14,079 nt of DNA from contig JBEGTL010000172.1 in NCBI GenBank assembly GCA_041179425.1, positions 1-14,079 on the forward strand, given 5' to 3'. The position numbers were made by a program, and so were the translations under genes. Every line of letters begins with the position of its first letter. Position 1 is the stretch's first letter. The DNA comes from DASUME01 sp041179425 (GTDB lineage Bacteria > Myxococcota_A > Polyangia > Polyangiales > DASUME01). Under the pieces are notes generated by a model. The model was not told the origin of the DNA. It saw nothing but the letters and a program-made list of their open reading frames with translations, and searched no databases. Shown one piece after another: positions 1 through 7,104 of the stretch.

Positions 1-240
1 GAGCTCGATCGGGTCCAAACGTAGATGCGTCGTGCCGTCCAGCCACCGCGTCTTGAGCGTGAGCAAGTACCGGCCATCGGGCAGCTTCTCGAGCCGGTCG
101 TTGGCGAGCGGCGGTCGCGCGCAGTAGCGCACTAGCCTCTCGATGCTCGCGCGCTCGCCCGCGCCGAAGGCTAGCTGGCCGTGCAGGTCGAAGCCGTCCA
201 GGCGCGCACAGGGTGCTCCACCGCGCTCCACCCGCGTCGC
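1..240 (-). pseudogene. IS91-type (Y2) transposase, 5'-truncated, runs off left edge
   Basis: The minus strand read in frame from 240 down to 1 gives a typical C-terminal segment of the IS91/IS801-type putative transposase (Y2_Tnp, rolling-circle type). Visible landmarks are LDGFDLH (about 201-181), ERLVRYCARPPLANDRLEKL (about 144-85), PDGRYLL and the hallmark TRWLDGTTHLRLDPIEL ending at the window edge. The frame stays open upstream of 240, but the residues there do not resemble the N-terminal zinc-binding or HUH/His and Tyr catalytic parts of the family. Instead, that DNA encodes the start of a lipoprotein in another frame. The transposase has therefore lost its catalytic N-terminus, and the fragment is a remnant. 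The exact junction is not visible; it probably lies between about 210 and 300. Family identity is from recognised motifs; inactivity is inferred. Confidence 0.85.
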
Positions 241-515
241 CGCACCTGCCAAGTAGCTCGAGAGGCCGTCGGAGTGCCGCCGTTGCCAGCCCCCGCATCT
301 CGGCCAGGGGCCGAGGGTGACGTGCCACCGCCATCGACCACCCTGCCTGCGTCGCGGCTGGTCGGACCTGCAGAGTCGTCGTCCGTGTCGGCTGGGTCGG
401 AAGCTTCCGCGCCAGGAGCACTCGCGGGCGTGTCGCCGCATGCGACGAGGAGCGCAAACAGGCCAACGAACACCCATGCCTGGCGCGCTACGAGCCCTTC
501 GCTTTTGTCCCGCAT
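171..515 (-). CDS. Lipoprotein N-terminus fused to transposase remnant (truncated gene)
   Basis: The 114-residue frame begins with a convincing lipoprotein signal: a charged start (MRDKSEGLVARQ), a hydrophobic stretch (AWVFVGLFALLVAC) and a lipobox LLVAC followed by GDTP. An Asp/Gly/Ala/Ser-rich linker with DAG and GGG motifs follows, like the linkers of the two lipoproteins at 4349-6130. After about residue 75 the frame enters DNA that encodes the transposase in a different frame, so the tail (through the TAA/TAG/TGA stop at 171) is probably not original protein. I chose ATG 515-513 because GGAGAGGAG lies about five bases upstream; an in-frame GTG at 521 is a weaker alternative. The gene is most likely a lipoprotein cut short by a mobile-element insertion or deletion. 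The mature domain is missing, so no function can be given. Confidence 0.55.
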   Translation of the reverse strand: MRDKSEGLVARQAWVFVGLFALLVACGDTPASAPGAEASDPADTDDDSAGPTSRDAGRVVDGGGTSPSAPGRDAGAGNGGTPTASRATWQVRRRGWSAVEHPVRAWTASTCTAS

Positions 516-661
516 CGACACTCCTCTCCGGCGCTCTCCGAGCAGATCTCTCGCTGCGGACTAGCCGAACAGCTCTGGAGTGAACGGGCCGCACGAGCTT
601 TTGCAGGCAGACTCGACTACCACCAAGCGGTCAGCGTTTCCCCCAAGGAGAGCGAATACGT

Positions 662-1633
662 ATGAAGACGCGCATTACGGAGCTTTTCGGCATCGAGCAC
701 CCGATCATCCAGGGCGGCATGCACCACGTAGGCCTGGCCGAGCTAGCCTCGGCGGTCTCCAACGCCGGCGGCCTCGGCATCATCACGGGCCTCACGCAGC
801 GCACCCCCGAGCTGCTCGCCAAGGAGATCGCTCGCTGTCGTGAGATGACCGACAAGCCCTTCGGCGTGAACCTGACGTTCTTGCCCTCCGTCACGCCGCC
901 CGACTACGGCGCGTACGTGCGCTCCATCATCGAGGGCGGCGTCAAGATCGTCGAGACCGCGGGCAACAACCCACAGAAGTGGCTGCCGGCGCTCAAGGAG
1001 CACGGCGTCAAGGTCATCCACAAGTGCACGGCCGTGCGTCACGCACTCAAGGCCGAGTCGATCGGCTGTGATGCCGTCAGCGTCGACGGCTTCGAGTGCG
1101 GCGGACACCCAGGCGAAGACGACATCCCCAACATGATCCTGCTTCCGCGCGCGGCCGAGGAGCTCAAGATCCCGTTCGTCGCCTCGGGAGGCATGGCCGA
1201 CGCGCGCTCGCTGGTCGCCTCCATCGCCCTCGGCGCCGAGGGGATGAACATGGGCACGCGCTTCATCGCGACCCAAGAAGCGCCCGTGCACGACCGGGTC
1301 AAGCAAGCCATCGTCGCGGCGTCCGAGCTGGACACTCGACTCATCATGCGCCCGCTGCGCAACACCGAGCGCGTGCTGAAGAACGCGGCCGTCGATCGCC
1401 TGCTCGAGAAGGAGCGTCGCCTCGGCAAGGACCTCAAGTTCGAAGACATCTACGACGAGGTGGCCGGCGTGTACCCCGCCATCATGCAGAAGGGCGACCT
1501 CGACGCCGGCGCATGGTCGTGCGGCATGGTGGCCGGGCTCATTCACGATGTGCCGACCTGCAAGGAGCTGATCGACCGCATCATGAAAGAGGCCGATCAG
1601 CTCATCCGCGGCCGCCTCGCGCGCATGCTCTGA
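662..1633 (+). CDS. Nitronate monooxygenase (2-nitropropane dioxygenase-like, FMN)
   Basis: The 323-residue protein has the FMN TIM-barrel pattern of the nitronate monooxygenase/FabK-like group. Members oxidise alkyl nitronates to carbonyl compounds and nitrite, and relatives reduce enoyl-ACP. Visible motifs are PIIQGGMHHVG (residues 14-24, first FMN contact), NAGGLGIITG (34-43), the signature GFECGGHPGEDD (143-154) with His149 in the position of the family's catalytic histidine, and ASGGMADARS plus ALGAEGMNMGTRF (174-201), which bind FMN phosphate. There is no signal peptide, so it is cytoplasmic. The length matches the family. ATG at 662 is preceded by AAGGAG at 645-650, an 11-base spacing that is slightly long. 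It stands alone, divergent from the broken lipoprotein and convergent with the envelope operon. The true substrate cannot be told from sequence; FabK-type enoyl-ACP reductase activity is the main alternative, but the GGH motif favours nitronate monooxygenase. Confidence 0.9.
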   Translation: MKTRITELFGIEHPIIQGGMHHVGLAELASAVSNAGGLGIITGLTQRTPELLAKEIARCREMTDKPFGVNLTFLPSVTPPDYGAYVRSIIEGGVKIVETAGNNPQKWLPALKEHGVKVIHKCTAVRHALKAESIGCDAVSVDGFECGGHPGEDDIPNMILLPRAAEELKIPFVASGGMADARSLVASIALGAEGMNMGTRFIATQEAPVHDRVKQAIVAASELDTRLIMRPLRNTERVLKNAAVDRLLEKERRLGKDLKFEDIYDEVAGVYPAIMQKGDLDAGAWSCGMVAGLIHDVPTCKELIDRIMKEADQLIRGRLARML

Positions 1634-1656
1634 GCCGCGCCACGCGGCACCGCTCA
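1631..1656. terminator. Shared hairpin between convergent genes
   Basis: Perfect inverted repeat GCCGCG (1634-1639), loop CCA, CGCGGC (1643-1648). A second, wider pairing is possible between TGAGC (1631-1635) and GCTCA (1652-1656). It contains the stop codon of the nitronate monooxygenase gene (TGA 1631-1633) and that of the opposing beta-barrel gene (1656-1654). There is no T-tract on either side, so intrinsic termination is uncertain; it may only slow polymerase or protect 3' ends. Confidence 0.45.
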
Positions 1657-2724
1657 GAACCGCACGACGCCCGCGATACGCAGGTAGGTTGCGCTACGGT
1701 CGAGACTCCCGAACGAAAAGGTCGCGCGCGTGACTTCGCCAGATCGCGTGGGCTTGGCCGCGAGGTCTGCGTCCGCCAAGAGCGTGTAGCCGCCCTCGAC
1801 CAGGACACCGAGCGAGAGGGCTGACAACTTGCCGCGTCGTGTCTCGAACAGACGCACAGGCGTGTGCAGCGTGAGGCCCGCGCCAAACGTGCTGGCCACG
1901 CCGCCCGCACGATCTTCGTAGGTCACACCCGCGGACGTGTCGCTGCGACTGAAGGTCGTGATGACGCCGCCCACTGCGACCCTCAGGTGCGGGTCGAGCC
2001 AGGGTGTCGCCCGCAAACGCGCCAACAGCTCTGCTTGCACGGTGTGCTGTTTGAGGTCGTAGTCGAAGTCGATGCTGCGCGACTCGTTGCGCAGGCTGAC
2101 GCCCGCCGCGAGCGTGAAGGCCGGCACCGGTGTCCATACGTCGTAGCTGGCAAACACCTCGAAGGCGCTCGTCTGCTTCTGCTCGGTGATGCGGTAGCCC
2201 TGCTCTTGGTGCCAGAGCAAGCTGCCGCCGATGCCGATGGCGACGTGCTCCGTGGCGTCGCCGTGGATGCGTGGCTCGGGCGGAGGCTCGACCGGCCTGA
2301 GACGCGGCGGCAACAGCCGAATCGACGTGCCATGCGGGGTCACGTAGGGAGGCGGCGCTTGGGTGGCCGCGTTGCCTGGCTCATCCCACTCGAGGAGCCT
2401 GGGATCCGCGGGCTGCGCAGCAGGCGGCGCAGCCGGTACCGCGGGTGTTGGCTGCACAGCCGGTACCGCAGCAGGTGCGGTCTGCACGACCGGGGCAGGC
2501 TGCACGACAGGAGCAGGCTGCACGACAGGGGCGGACAGCACGACAGGCGCAGGCTGCACGACAGGCGCGACCGGTGCGGGCGGCGCAACGGGAGCGACAG
2601 GTGTTGGCGACGCGGGCGTCGGTTGTGCGGAAGGCGCCGGAGCGCGCCGAGGAGTGGGGCTCTGCGCAAGCGCGGGCACCGTGGTGAGACCGAGGACCGT
2701 CAACAGAAACAAGCGCGTTTTCAC
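1654..2724 (-). CDS. Proline/alanine-rich outer-membrane beta-barrel protein
   Basis: A 356-residue exported protein of no recognised named family. Residues 1-20 (MKTRLFLLTVLGLTTVPALA) form a Sec signal peptide with an ALA|Q cleavage site. Residues 22-105 are a low-complexity Pro/Ala/Val segment with near-exact VVQPAP repeats, suited to spanning the periplasm or peptidoglycan. Residues about 160-356 alternate polar and hydrophobic positions in beta-strand fashion (IGIGGSLLWH, FEVFASYDVWTP, FTLAAGVSL, LRVAVGGVITTF, LSLGVLVEGGYTLL) and end in ...LRIAGVVRF. A C-terminal Phe is typical of BamA-inserted outer-membrane barrels. GTG 2724-2722 is chosen because it starts directly at the signal peptide and has TGAGG six bases upstream; TTG at 2736 would add four residues. 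It is the last gene of the operon, 8 bp after the preceding stop codon. The barrel call is structural inference; pore or adhesin function is unknown. Confidence 0.75.
   Translation of the reverse strand: MKTRLFLLTVLGLTTVPALAQSPTPRRAPAPSAQPTPASPTPVAPVAPPAPVAPVVQPAPVVLSAPVVQPAPVVQPAPVVQTAPAAVPAVQPTPAVPAAPPAAQPADPRLLEWDEPGNAATQAPPPYVTPHGTSIRLLPPRLRPVEPPPEPRIHGDATEHVAIGIGGSLLWHQEQGYRITEQKQTSAFEVFASYDVWTPVPAFTLAAGVSLRNESRSIDFDYDLKQHTVQAELLARLRATPWLDPHLRVAVGGVITTFSRSDTSAGVTYEDRAGGVASTFGAGLTLHTPVRLFETRRGKLSALSLGVLVEGGYTLLADADLAAKPTRSGEVTRATFSFGSLDRSATYLRIAGVVRF
2483..2572. repeat. Five tandem 18-bp units encoding VVQPAP-type repeats
   Basis: Five consecutive 18-bp units start at 2483, 2501, 2519, 2537 and 2555, each close to tgcacgacaggNgcaggc and differing at a few positions. 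They lie in frame inside the proline-rich segment of the outer-membrane protein and encode (VVQPAP)n on the minus strand. Because the unit is a multiple of three, slippage would change linker length without a frameshift. A separate 13-bp direct repeat (cagccggtaccgc) is at 2430-2442 and 2457-2469. Confidence 0.85.
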
Positions 2725-2732
2725 TGAAGACC

Positions 2733-4352
2733 TCAATCCAAAAGACCGGCAATAAAGAAGCCCAGCACCTCGAGCGCGGTGGCCGGGACGGGGTTGTCTG
2801 CGTCGAGGAACGTGACGCGCCCCGTGTCACTGCGCTGCAGCACCGCGAGCCGGCGAGAGGCACCGCCCGCGCGCGGAACCAAGTACAAGTTGCCGGGCTG
2901 ATCGATCACGCCGGCCCGGTCTGGCTCGTCACCGCCGCCGCGTTGTGGCGCGTCGAACGTGAGCGCCACCGGTGGGTTGGCCTTGCGGCTCACCAGGTCG
3001 ATGGAGCCGAGCGAGCCGGTGCCGGACGATACCCAGAGCCGCGTGTGATTGGCGTCGTCGTCGAGCAGCGTGATCGCCTGCGAGCTGTCGATGGAGACGC
3101 GACCGACGGTGCGCGCGGCAAGGTCGACGACACTCAGCTTGCTCGAAGCGTGACGCACGAGCACCAGGTTCTTGCCCGGGATGGCCTGCAGCGAGGTCAG
3201 CGGCTCGCCGAGCTCGATGAGCTCGACGTTGCGCGTAGCCCACGCACTCTCGTTGCCGAGATCGACGAAGCCGATCTGCGCGCGACCCGGTGCGTACAGC
3301 GCGGCCCGCGGCGTGACGTTGGAGTCGACGGGCGAGATGCCGGTGAACTGCAAGATCTGCGTGAAGCCCGTGACCGCGTCGACCTTGGCCGTGGTGCCGA
3401 TGCGCGGGTCGAGCACATCGAGCTTGCCCGACAGCGCGAGCAGCCGGAGCTTGTCGCCCTCGCCGGTGGTCGCAAGGTCGGTGACCGCGCTGGTCGCATT
3501 GAGGTTGGTGGGTGCGAGCTGAAAGTCGTGGTCACCACGCTGCACCGGGATGTACTGGAACGAGAGCACCTGCGACGACCCGACGACCTGCACGAAGAAC
3601 TGGTCCTTCGCGAACACGATCTTGCCCGGCGTCAGCGTGGTGGTCTCGCTGAGCGTGATGGAGATCTCGCGCTTTTCGGGGTGCTCGAGGTCGATGATCT
3701 GCAGCGCGTTGGGGAGCGGTGCGATGGCCAGCCGGCGCACGAAGCTGTCGGGCTTGCCCGCCGGCGAGAACACCAAGCTGCCGATCTCACGACCGTCGAG
3801 GAGCTCGACCGACTGGCTCGCGCTCGTTTCCTTGGCCGCAACCTTGTCGATGTCGACGACCTCGATCGCGTTCTGCACGGCCAAGAAGCCGCTCGACTGG
3901 TAAGCGAGCGCATACTTGCCGTCTTCGCTGAGAGAGAGCCTGGCGAAGATGCCGGAGAGCGGATGGCGCGCGATCTCGCCGCTGCGGTCGAACACCAGCA
4001 CGTGCGCGGGCACCAGCTCGTGGTGCTTGCCGTCGTCATCTTTGTAGGCGGCGCGACCGCCGGTGAACACGATCACCTCGCGACCGTTCTTGCCGGGCCG
4101 CGGCAGCATCTGCGCGCTGCCGGCAGGCAGATCGCGACGCGTGACGTGCGCCTTGTTGCTGGCGACGTCGAGCAGCAGCGTGTTGGCGACCTGGTCGTCG
4201 TTCTGTTCGATGAAGAGCAGGCCGTCTTCGACGCTGCGCGGGGGGATGGTCGTGGGTTCACGTGATGCCTGGGAAGCGTCGTCGCAGGCGGCCGTAAGTG
4301 TAAGCGTGAGCGCGAGCGACGAGAGCGCGCGACGAACGAAGGTCTTTCTCAT
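2733..4352 (-). CDS. Beta-propeller lipoprotein (second gene of envelope operon)
   Basis: A 539-residue lipoprotein. Residues 1-23 carry a basic start (MRKTFVRR), a hydrophobic core and the lipobox LTAAC, making Cys23 the lipidated residue. It is followed by Asp-Asp at +2/+3. In enterobacteria Asp at +2 favours inner-membrane retention, but this rule is not proven in myxobacteria. The rest is an all-beta protein with WD40/YVTN-like blades: FARLSLSEDGKYALAY (136-151), ALQIIDLEHPEKREI, KLDVLDPRIGTT, KLSVVDLAARTVGRVS, and GRVTFLDADNP near the C-terminus. Such propellers usually bind proteins or act as scaffolds; no catalytic motif is visible. ATG 4352 overlaps the upstream gene's stop (ATGA) and has CAGGA seven bases upstream, so translation is coupled. 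The closing GRVTFLDA...VLGFFIAGLL resembles the end of the upstream gene product, suggesting paralogy. The function is unknown. Confidence 0.8.
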   Translation of the reverse strand: MRKTFVRRALSSLALTLTLTAACDDASQASREPTTIPPRSVEDGLLFIEQNDDQVANTLLLDVASNKAHVTRRDLPAGSAQMLPRPGKNGREVIVFTGGRAAYKDDDGKHHELVPAHVLVFDRSGEIARHPLSGIFARLSLSEDGKYALAYQSSGFLAVQNAIEVVDIDKVAAKETSASQSVELLDGREIGSLVFSPAGKPDSFVRRLAIAPLPNALQIIDLEHPEKREISITLSETTTLTPGKIVFAKDQFFVQVVGSSQVLSFQYIPVQRGDHDFQLAPTNLNATSAVTDLATTGEGDKLRLLALSGKLDVLDPRIGTTAKVDAVTGFTQILQFTGISPVDSNVTPRAALYAPGRAQIGFVDLGNESAWATRNVELIELGEPLTSLQAIPGKNLVLVRHASSKLSVVDLAARTVGRVSIDSSQAITLLDDDANHTRLWVSSGTGSLGSIDLVSRKANPPVALTFDAPQRGGGDEPDRAGVIDQPGNLYLVPRAGGASRRLAVLQRSDTGRVTFLDADNPVPATALEVLGFFIAGLLD

Positions 4353-6130
4353 TGGCGAATCCTGCTTGCGATCTCGAAGCCAGAAACAGAGCGGACCTTC
4401 GCACCCGTGACCGCGTCGAGGAAGCTGATGCCACCCTCCCCCGCTTGGCCTACGAACACGCGCGGCTGCCCGGGCAGACCAGGTACGAACCCGATCGAAG
4501 TGGGTGGCGTGGAGAGCTCGACGCTGGTGACCTGGAACGACTTGAGGTCGGCCATCTCGACCGTCTTCACGTTGTTGCCATTGAGCAGCGCGAACACGCG
4601 CGAGCCGTCTGGCGTGAGCAACAAGCCGGTGGCGCTGACGCGGGCCGGCGTGAGCTGCAGCTTGGCAAACCCGCTGTCGGTGTCGACGAGGCTGTAGCCC
4701 TCCGACGCATCGATGCGTGTGTCTTCGTCGGCGTTGCCGGCTGCACTGCCGACCGCGGCGTGCAGCACCAGTGCGCGCGTGCCGTCATCCGACAGCGCAA
4801 TCGCGCGTACAGCCTTGCGCAGGCGGATGCTGCGCGGTGGAGCGCTGCTGGTCAGGTCGACCACCACCACACCCTCGACGGGCACGGCCGTGGTGTAGGC
4901 GATGGCGCGCGTGCCGGACTTGGAGAGCGTGACCGAGCCGATCAGCTGATCTTCGACGCGCCGCACCGTGATGGTCTTGGGGTCGCGAAAGCCCTCCGGC
5001 AGAGGGATACGCACCAACGCGCCACGATCGCGCAGCACCGCGAGAGCGAAGGTGCCGTCGGGGCTGATGTCGAGATCGGTGAGCTCGGGCGCGAGCGTGA
5101 TGCCTGCATCGGAGACGCCTGCGTCGAGGCCCCCGCCCGCATCGGCCAGCACCCCGCCATCGCCGACGTTGGTCGCGGGCAGCTGGGTGGCGAGCGACAG
5201 CTTCTCGATGGTGCCGTCGACCAGGTTGATCAAGCGCAGCGTGCTCTCGCCCTCGCGACGGGCCAGCGCAAACGCGCCGCTTGGCGTGACCTGCACGTCG
5301 GTGGACTGCCCCGCGCCCAATGTGTCGCCGACCGGAATGAGCCGCGCAATGGTGGGGCCCTTGGCGAGCTCGGCAAAGTCGAGGATGGAGATGCCGTCTT
5401 CAGTGACCACGAAGGCGCGCCCGCCGTCGCTCGAGAACTGCACGCCGCGCGGGCGGAAGCCGACGCTCATGCGGCTGGCCTTCTCGGCGCCGGCCGTCAG
5501 GTCGACCACCGTGAGGTCTTGAAAGCTCTGCGCGCCGACGCTGCTGCCCGTGGAGTTGAGGTACACGATCGCGCGCTTGCCGTCGGGGGCCACCGCGATG
5601 GCGTTGGCATCGTGCCCGATCTCGAGCTTGATGACCGTGGTCTGACCGGTGTCGCTCGTCCGCAGCAGCGCGGCGTCGCGTGTGCCTGTGTTGAGCACCA
5701 GGGCGACGTCTTGGCCCGGCACCGTGGCCGCGTACTTGGGGCTGGTGCCGACAGGCAGATTCTCGATGTTGAACGTGCCTGCGTTGACCACCGCCACGCG
5801 GTTGGTGTTGGTGTTGGGCACGTAGACCGAGCTCTTGCCGGCCTTGGGCGTCTCGAACGTGAGCGCCTGCTCGACCTCGGGGTCGAGGTCTTTGACGGGC
5901 GTGCCGTCGGCGCCCAGCCCAGTGGTCGGCTTCGAGCCGGAGCCGCTCGCCTTGCCCGCATCCTTGATGGTCGGACCGCGGGGGCTATCCTCGTCTCCGT
6001 CGCTGTTGTCGCTGGAGCCGGGGTCCGAGGCCGCTTCGCCCTTGTCGTTGGCACCCGCGCAGCCTCCATAGAGCGGAGCGCTCAAAGAAAGTAAAAGTAC
6101 AGAACGCCAAGTTGAGGGGGACCACAGCAT
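4349..6130 (-). CDS. YVTN/WD40-like beta-propeller lipoprotein (first gene of envelope operon)
   Basis: A 593-residue lipoprotein. Residues 1-24 are a signal peptide ending in lipobox LYGGC (Cys24, +2 Ala). Residues 25-80 form a Ser/Asp/Gly-rich linker. From about residue 100 there are at least seven blade-like repeats of the form xS/P-D/S-G-x-x-A: APDGKRAIVY (181-190), SSDGGRAFVV (233-242), TPSGAFALA (282-290), SPDGTFALAV (356-365), SKSGTRAIAY (403-412), SDDGTRALVL (447-456) and TPDGSRVFAL (506-515). These fit a seven-bladed YVTN/cytochrome-D1-like propeller. An inserted loop rich in DAG/DGG (323-343) interrupts the propeller. Only the fold is recognised; no enzyme active site is seen. ATG 6130-6128 is preferred over TTG at 6136 because the signal peptide begins there; no clear ribosome-binding site is present. 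It leads the operon, with a possible promoter at 6160-6188. Confidence 0.8.
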   Translation of the reverse strand: MLWSPSTWRSVLLLSLSAPLYGGCAGANDKGEAASDPGSSDNSDGDEDSPRGPTIKDAGKASGSGSKPTTGLGADGTPVKDLDPEVEQALTFETPKAGKSSVYVPNTNTNRVAVVNAGTFNIENLPVGTSPKYAATVPGQDVALVLNTGTRDAALLRTSDTGQTTVIKLEIGHDANAIAVAPDGKRAIVYLNSTGSSVGAQSFQDLTVVDLTAGAEKASRMSVGFRPRGVQFSSDGGRAFVVTEDGISILDFAELAKGPTIARLIPVGDTLGAGQSTDVQVTPSGAFALARREGESTLRLINLVDGTIEKLSLATQLPATNVGDGGVLADAGGGLDAGVSDAGITLAPELTDLDISPDGTFALAVLRDRGALVRIPLPEGFRDPKTITVRRVEDQLIGSVTLSKSGTRAIAYTTAVPVEGVVVVDLTSSAPPRSIRLRKAVRAIALSDDGTRALVLHAAVGSAAGNADEDTRIDASEGYSLVDTDSGFAKLQLTPARVSATGLLLTPDGSRVFALLNGNNVKTVEMADLKSFQVTSVELSTPPTSIGFVPGLPGQPRVFVGQAGEGGISFLDAVTGAKVRSVSGFEIASRIRQ

Positions 6131-6159
6131 GGACAAGCCCAGAGCAGAAATCGGGCCAC

Positions 6160-6188
6160 TCTAAATGAGCTTCTGTGGGTGCAATCAA
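6160..6188 (-). promoter_or_regulatory. Possible sigma-70-like promoter of the lipoprotein operon
   Basis: On the minus strand, TTGATT (6188-6183) and TTTAGA (6165-6160) are separated by 17 bases, the ideal spacing, about 30 bases before ATG 6130. The -35 box matches four of six consensus bases and the -10 box only three. It lies in the most AT-rich stretch of the window (about 6065-6220). Suggestive only. Confidence 0.3.
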
Positions 6189-6333
6189 ACGCCCTAAAAC
6201 AAGCCACTTTTGTAAGCACGTCCCGCCACGGGGAGTACGTCCACCGTGACGAACGTGTCCCGATACGGCGCGTGTGCCGAAACGTGCCGCTTGGCTACCG
6301 CTCCGCACCTGGCCGCCGTTGGCGTTCTGTTGG

Positions 6334-7104
6334 ATGGCCTGTTACACCGCGTCGGTGCCCTATATCGAGCCCGAGGAGTATCAGCCGGAGCCGCCTCTGC
6401 GCACGCAAGTCACGGGTCCCCTCGCGTGGGAAGACCCGAGCTTGCCGTTCTGGCGCCGGCTGTTCTCCACGCTGGGCGCGACCTTCGCCCCGCTGCGCTC
6501 GATCCACGCTGTCGCTGCCGGCGAGGTGGGGCCGGCACTGCGCTTCGCGCTGCTGACCTCGCTGCCGTTCATGCTGGTCTGGGCCATCGTCCCTTTCACC
6601 CACACCTTGCTGTTCAAGCCCTCGTTCGGGCTCGAGGTGCTGCCCGAGCGCAGCAGCGTGCCGGTGTGGCTCGACCTCACGCGCGCCGTGGGCATCGGCC
6701 TGGCCTTCAGCCTGCTCTCGTTCGTGTCCTGGATCTTACCGTTCGCGAGCCTGGTCGGTGCCTTCGCCAACGGCACCCGACCGGAGAGTCCAAAGGTGGC
6801 CGCGTGGCGCACCGCGCTCTATCGCAACTGGGTCATCCCGCTCGGGATGGCGCTGTTCTCGCTGTTGGTGTGGGCTCTGCCGGCCGACCCGAGTCCGGTG
6901 CTCGTGGAGATCACCGTGCTCAGCCTACAGATGCTGCCGCGCATCCTGATCTTGATTCATTGCCACACCATGGCGCGCTACTTCGGCGCCAATGGCTTCG
7001 GCGCGCTGGTCGTGTCGGTGATCCCGCTGGCCGTGCAGTGGGCGGTGAGCCTCAGCCTGCAAGAGGGCGCCGCCAAGCTCTTGCCCCAGATGCCGCCGGG
7101 CTGA
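6334..7104 (+). CDS. Multi-pass membrane protein, Yip1-like (tentative)
   Basis: A 256-residue integral membrane protein. A soluble Pro/Glu-rich N-terminus (residues 1-35) leads to DPSLPFWRRLFSTLGATFAPLRS (34-56). Predicted membrane segments follow at about 69-93, 116-145, 166-182, 188-209 and 221-243. The layout of an amphipathic FWRR start followed by about five helices resembles bacterial Yip1-domain proteins common in myxobacteria; I recognise this by pattern only. The start is uncertain: an in-frame GTG at 6274 would add 20 residues with no signal character, ATG 6334 gives a cleaner N-terminus, and GTG 6352 is also possible; none has a strong ribosome-binding site. Its stop at 7102-7104 directly abuts the mutY start, so the two are co-transcribed. 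A role in envelope or membrane trafficking is only a guess. Confidence 0.65.
   Translation: MACYTASVPYIEPEEYQPEPPLRTQVTGPLAWEDPSLPFWRRLFSTLGATFAPLRSIHAVAAGEVGPALRFALLTSLPFMLVWAIVPFTHTLLFKPSFGLEVLPERSSVPVWLDLTRAVGIGLAFSLLSFVSWILPFASLVGAFANGTRPESPKVAAWRTALYRNWVIPLGMALFSLLVWALPADPSPVLVEITVLSLQMLPRILILIHCHTMARYFGANGFGALVVSVIPLAVQWAVSLSLQEGAAKLLPQMPPG

Noticed and set aside
516..661. Promoter for the nitronate monooxygenase gene
   Set aside because: TTGCAG at 601-606 has no acceptable -10 box at the right distance; nothing else convincing is seen in this gap.
2483..2572. CRISPR array
   Set aside because: The units are contiguous with no unique spacers, and they encode an in-frame peptide repeat.
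2943..4265. Long plus-strand open frame opposite the second lipoprotein
   Set aside because: Same shadow pattern: Arg/Asp/Glu/His-rich with no motifs, and entirely inside a well-supported minus-strand gene.
4352..6094. Long plus-strand open frame (about 580 codons) opposite the first propeller lipoprotein
   Set aside because: It is antisense to a gene with a clear lipobox and propeller repeats. Its Arg/Ala/His/Asp-rich translation has no recognisable domain, as expected of the opposite strand of GC-rich codons.
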